Assembly: GCA_903904275.1 (NCBI GenBank)
Contig: CAIVBX010000279.1
Span: 1-8,867 of the forward strand
Direction: 5' to 3'
Length of the DNA: 8,867 nt
Origin: an uncultured Pseudomonadota bacterium
Lineage (GTDB): Bacteria > Pseudomonadota > Gammaproteobacteria > Methylococcales > Methylomonadaceae
The notes beneath the pieces were generated by a model. The model saw only the letters and a list, made by a program, of their open reading frames with translations. It made no database searches and was not told the DNA's origin. Positions within the stretch are counted from its first letter, which is position 1, and each line of letters starts with the position of its first letter. Below are positions 6,100 to 8,867 of the stretch, in pieces. The translations under genes and the position numbers were made by a program.

Positions 6100-7713
6100 T
6101 TAATACCTCATGAACAAGCTAGCTGTAGCCCGATTTTCTTGATAACTATTTGTGGAGGATAAATCTGTTATTTGATTTAAATGTCTAAATTCTAATTTAC
6201 CGTTAATTTGACTGGTAATAGATTCATTTATACCTATCGTAAAATCATATCTATCATTTTTAGAATTCAAACCACTGTCTGTTTGTTGCCACAAAGGGCG
6301 AACATAAGCGCTTGTTTTACTTGCAAATTGCCAATTCCATGTCGCGCTAATTCCTTTAACTACTTGATTCGTTGCAGTGCGCTGAAAAGATCTATCTTCA
6401 TTAAAAGCATTCAAATTGATTGTGCTTTTTCCAGTGGTATAAGACGTTGAAAAATCCCATTTTTGTCTAACAATGACATCGTTTGTTAATGTAGGAATGT
6501 TAATTGCACGTTGTATGGCTTGATTTGTCACGGGATCGAAAATAGTGTTTCCCGCTCCATCTTGCACATTAAAAATCTTTTGCTGCAATAAAATTTCTTG
6601 TGCTGTGGTTGTGTCATTTTCGTGCGTCAACGACCAATTTGAATGGCTTGTTTGATAATTTAATGCTGTTTGCCATGTTTTTCCTGAATTTAAGCCTACA
6701 GAATTATTATTAAAAGTTGTCGTCCAAGTTAAACGATTAATTGGTGCAACGCTAATGGTTATATGGCTATTATTACCACCGCCAACTTCAACACTATATA
6801 ATTGACTAGGTTTCCATTGCCCTCCAAATGTATAAAACGTGCCATTTTGACTAGAATTAGTATTCGTTTTAAACGAATTATTACTGTAACCGCCATTTAC
6901 AAAAACATTAAAATATTGATTGATATATGTTCTTACCAACATATTGGAATTTTGAAATTTAACATCATCGCCATTGTCTCTGTAATTCACCGAATTATTG
7001 TGGTTCAGATTCCAGTTAATTTGTTGAAATTCTGAACCACTATTCAATTGAATAATTTCAGCAAGTGTTTTTGTATCAGAAAGCGCGTTTGTTGTGTTTT
7101 GGTTATTTAGCGATTTATCTGTTGATACAGTATTAAAATTTACACGGACGCTGCCATTCGCATAGTTTCCAAATCGAGGCAGCCAATATGGCGACAACCC
7201 AAATGTTGTTACAGTTGTACTACCTGCTCCACCAGAAATATTATCGTTAATAGCATTGTTACTACTGGTATTTTGTTGACTGATTGAGCTTTGAGAATCT
7301 AATAATAATACGTTTTGAATCAATGCAGTTTTTGAATTATATTGCAATTGATTCAAGGTTTTTAAATCATTATTTCCACCTGCATTGTACAAATTCTGCA
7401 TTTTATAATTTAGATTTAGGCTTGAACGCGCCGACTGTCCAATAATTGAAATACCAGGGCTAATATCAGTGACAAATGCAGATTGTTCTTTTCCAGATGG
7501 TGCTAAATTGATGTTATCTGAATAGATTTCTTGTGTTGATATAGATGGTGTAGCGGTAATATCGTAAGTCAACGGTTCAATCCGAAGATTAAAAGCATGA
7601 GCAAAATGACTATAACCAAGTATTATAAAACTTGCGTATTTAATAAACGAAGAAAGTGTATTGAATGTTCCTTTTCGGGTAACAAAATCAATGACCATAC
7701 GTCCCGTATCCAT
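6100..7713 (-). CDS. PEP-CTERM/XrtA system-associated outer-membrane beta-barrel protein (TIGR03016 type)
   Basis: This roughly 537-residue predicted outer-membrane protein is probably the export pore or accessory barrel of the polysaccharide system. The start chosen (MDTGRMVIDF) is followed by a signal peptide with hydrophobic core at about 24-36 and likely cleavage after AHA40. The mature N-terminus carries the family block EPLTYDITATPSISTQEIYS, DNINLAP, DISPGISIIGQ and then LNYKMQNLY (about 45-110). The rest alternates polar and aromatic residues in many short Asn/Thr/Ser-rich strands, as expected of a large barrel. The last residues, ASLFMRY, end in an aromatic residue as in BAM-dependent outer-membrane proteins. 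The 5' end overlaps the kinase gene. The alternative ATG at 7698 would shorten the overlap to 11 bases and give a cleaner signal peptide. An ATG at 7767 would add an implausible extension. The stop lies four bases before the ATPase start. Confidence 0.82.
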   Translation of the reverse strand: MDTGRMVIDFVTRKGTFNTLSSFIKYASFIILGYSHFAHAFNLRIEPLTYDITATPSISTQEIYSDNINLAPSGKEQSAFVTDISPGISIIGQSARSSLNLNYKMQNLYNAGGNNDLKTLNQLQYNSKTALIQNVLLLDSQSSISQQNTSSNNAINDNISGGAGSTTVTTFGLSPYWLPRFGNYANGSVRVNFNTVSTDKSLNNQNTTNALSDTKTLAEIIQLNSGSEFQQINWNLNHNNSVNYRDNGDDVKFQNSNMLVRTYINQYFNVFVNGGYSNNSFKTNTNSSQNGTFYTFGGQWKPSQLYSVEVGGGNNSHITISVAPINRLTWTTTFNNNSVGLNSGKTWQTALNYQTSHSNWSLTHENDTTTAQEILLQQKIFNVQDGAGNTIFDPVTNQAIQRAINIPTLTNDVIVRQKWDFSTSYTTGKSTINLNAFNEDRSFQRTATNQVVKGISATWNWQFASKTSAYVRPLWQQTDSGLNSKNDRYDFTIGINESITSQINGKLEFRHLNQITDLSSTNSYQENRATASLFMRY

Positions 7714-8605
7714 AATGATTAACTTCTGTCGTCTTAGTTTTATTAAGTAGTAATAAAACAATATCACAAAAAACTAATTTACCAACCGATGCCATAACCA
7801 TGCTTTGAGGCGTTTTTTCCGCTTCGACAACTAATACAACTTGTCCGACTAAACCCGCTAAAACTTCACCTTGAGTGGCTGCAAGTAAAGGTGGTGAATC
7901 AAAAATAACTAATCTATCTGGATACCTACTACTCAATTGTTCTGTTAATTGAATCATTCTATTACTACTTAATAATTCAGTTGAATGTTTATGTTGTTTA
8001 CCAGCTGGGATAATACTGAGACCAGGCATATTTGTTTTTAATATAATATCTGAGAAATCAACTGCTTGACCTTCAAGATATTCAATTAACCCTGGTGAAG
8101 ACTTAATGCCAAGTGCTTTTGAAATTGACGGGCGGGCAACATCTGCATCGATAAGTAACACTTTTTTATCTCGTTCATTTGCAATGCTTAATGCTAAATT
8201 TATCGTTGAATACGTTTTTCCCTCACCAGGAACACTACTTGTTACCAATATCAAATTAGATCGATTGATTCCGATACTTCCAACACCGAAAGCATTATTT
8301 AGTAATGGACGTTTGATATTACGATATTCTTCCTGAGCTGTTGCATCTGAATTTTTACTAGGTGTCACAAAACCAAGGCTAGCTAAATGATCCCAATCGA
8401 TATGCTGAATTTCAGGTGTTTCTGTTGTGTTTTTTTTCAGATTATCCGTAGTGTCATCTTTAACAAACATTGTTTTTTGGAAATTAACAGAATTGTTCTC
8501 CAGATTACGATTTTCATCTGTAATTTGGCTAGTCAAATCACTTGAAATAAAAGATTTTTCATCCTCATTTTTAGCTTTATTTAAAGCTCTCTCAATGGTA
8601 CTCAT
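7688..8605 (-). CDS. XrtA-associated BY-type tyrosine autokinase (TIGR03018-like)
   Basis: This 305-residue cytoplasmic bacterial tyrosine kinase should act with the membrane chain-length determinant encoded just upstream to control polysaccharide polymer length. The opening MSTIERALNKA is typical of the exosortase-associated kinase. Residues 12-85 are a variable polar linker. EEYRNIKRPLL (92-102) is the oligomer-interface motif that contacts the neighbouring subunit. Walker A is VPGEGKT (125-131), Walker A' is VLLIDADVARP (149-159) and Walker B is RLVIFDSPP (231-239). NKTKTTEVNHYGYGTYGH forms the tyrosine-bearing C-terminus. That tail has only three tyrosines (298, 300, 303). A Shine-Dalgarno sequence (AAGG) sits 11 bases before the ATG, and the gap to the upstream gene is 17 bases. 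The tail codons overlap the start of the barrel gene. No frameshift or missing catalytic motif is seen. Confidence 0.88.
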   Translation of the reverse strand: MSTIERALNKAKNEDEKSFISSDLTSQITDENRNLENNSVNFQKTMFVKDDTTDNLKKNTTETPEIQHIDWDHLASLGFVTPSKNSDATAQEEYRNIKRPLLNNAFGVGSIGINRSNLILVTSSVPGEGKTYSTINLALSIANERDKKVLLIDADVARPSISKALGIKSSPGLIEYLEGQAVDFSDIILKTNMPGLSIIPAGKQHKHSTELLSSNRMIQLTEQLSSRYPDRLVIFDSPPLLAATQGEVLAGLVGQVVLVVEAEKTPQSMVMASVGKLVFCDIVLLLLNKTKTTEVNHYGYGTYGH

Positions 8606-8622
8606 TTATTTTATTACCTTAT

Positions 8623-8867
8623 TCAAAGTAGTCCATGAAATGCGTCGAAGACACGGGATAAATCTATTGATAAAATTTCAATCGTCATGAACACACAATA
8701 AATCGTTACAAGCCCAGATACTACAAAATAATACCAAATAAGATCTCGCTTGTGTTTTTCAAAATCAACAGGGTTGTTTTTCATTGAAATACTGCCCAAT
8801 ACAGGAAGTCCCGTTAGTTGCCCAAGCTGGAATGTGGACATGACTGTAGGTTTTATAATGTATAAAA
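8623..8867 (-). CDS. XrtA-system polysaccharide chain-length determinant (Wzz/PCP family), C-terminal fragment
   Basis: The frame is open from the stop at 8625-8623 through the right window edge, so this is the last 80 codons of a longer gene. The ATG at 8841 is internal, because codons reading LYIIKPTV precede it in frame. The visible sequence has KPTV followed by FQLGQLTGLPVLGSISM. This is the typical proline-containing segment just before the second membrane helix of Wzz-like proteins paired with exosortase-type kinases. A hydrophobic helix (encoded at about 8674-8742, WYYFVVSGLVTIYCVFM) follows, then a short tail. The protein would sit in the inner membrane with both termini cytoplasmic, its missing N-terminal periplasmic domain setting chain length, and would dock the tyrosine kinase encoded 17 bases downstream. 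Family assignment rests on this fragment plus the neighbouring kinase. Confidence 0.78.
   Translation of the reverse strand, partial: LYIIKPTVMSTFQLGQLTGLPVLGSISMKNNPVDFEKHKRDLIWYYFVVSGLVTIYCVFMTIEILSIDLSRVFDAFHGLL

Noticed and set aside
7714..7767. Longer start for the barrel protein at 7767.
   Set aside because: It would overlap the kinase gene by 80 bases and place a second hydrophobic, Arg/Lys-containing segment ahead of a normal signal peptide.
7688..7790. Possible frameshift at the C-terminus of the kinase, since it overlaps the next gene and its tail is short.
   Set aside because: The frame ends in the expected Tyr/Gly tail right after the conserved LLLNKT segment, so the protein is complete.
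8623..8841. A complete 72-residue membrane protein starting at 8841.
   Set aside because: The frame is open upstream to the window edge, and the residues before the Met continue the chain-length determinant motif, so this is the end of a longer gene.
1..8867. CRISPR arrays, tRNA or rRNA genes, insertion sequences, attachment sites.
   Set aside because: Reading both strands showed no spaced direct repeats, no cloverleaf-like segment, no transposase or integrase sequence and no terminal inverted repeats; the window is almost fully covered by the genes described.

Overview
The window looks like an AT-rich gammaproteobacterial chromosome. The evidence is the start of a FabA-type dehydratase, a type II secretion (T2SS) inner-membrane/secretin cluster with PilN/PilO-like L and M proteins, and an XrtA (EpsH)-type exopolysaccharide operon. 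This combination is familiar from Methylococcales and related environmental gammaproteobacteria, but the lineage is inferred from gene content and recalled protein resemblance only. Codon use is uniformly A/T-rich, and I see no tRNA, rRNA, CRISPR array, insertion sequence or phage gene.

Layout: (1) 1-55, minus strand: the first 18 codons of fabA, running off the left edge. (2) 56-252: an AT-rich divergent intergenic region that should hold the promoters of fabA and of the secretion operon. (3) 253-5074, plus strand: a tightly packed operon gspL - gspM - gspC-like - gspD - a small tail-anchored membrane protein. Junctions overlap by 29, 4 and 23 bases, and the gap before gspD is 3 bases. (4) 5055-5097: an 11-bp perfect inverted repeat spanning the stop codons of two convergent operons that lie only 7 bases apart. 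(5) 8867-5082, minus strand: an XrtA-associated polysaccharide operon. In transcription order it has the 3' end of the chain-length determinant, the BY-type tyrosine autokinase, the TIGR03016-type outer-membrane beta-barrel, and the ExeA-like AAA ATPase. These genes are also tightly packed.

How the genes work together: the plus-strand operon encodes the envelope-spanning part of a T2SS. GspL and GspM form the inner-membrane platform, the GspC-like protein links it to the secretin, and GspD is the outer-membrane channel, here made as a lipoprotein. The ATPase, platform GspF and pseudopilins are not in the window. The minus-strand operon encodes the chain-length control and export side of an extracellular polysaccharide system of the kind that accompanies exosortase A. 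The exosortase, glycosyltransferases and PEP-CTERM substrates are not visible. The two operons meet tail to tail, which puts the ExeA-family ATPase beside the secretin operon.

I do not see a clearly new system. The points most worth a second look are the unassigned 77-residue tail-anchored protein closing the gsp operon, the shared inverted repeat between the two operons, the kinase tail / barrel signal-peptide overlap, and the early end of the XrtA gene series.
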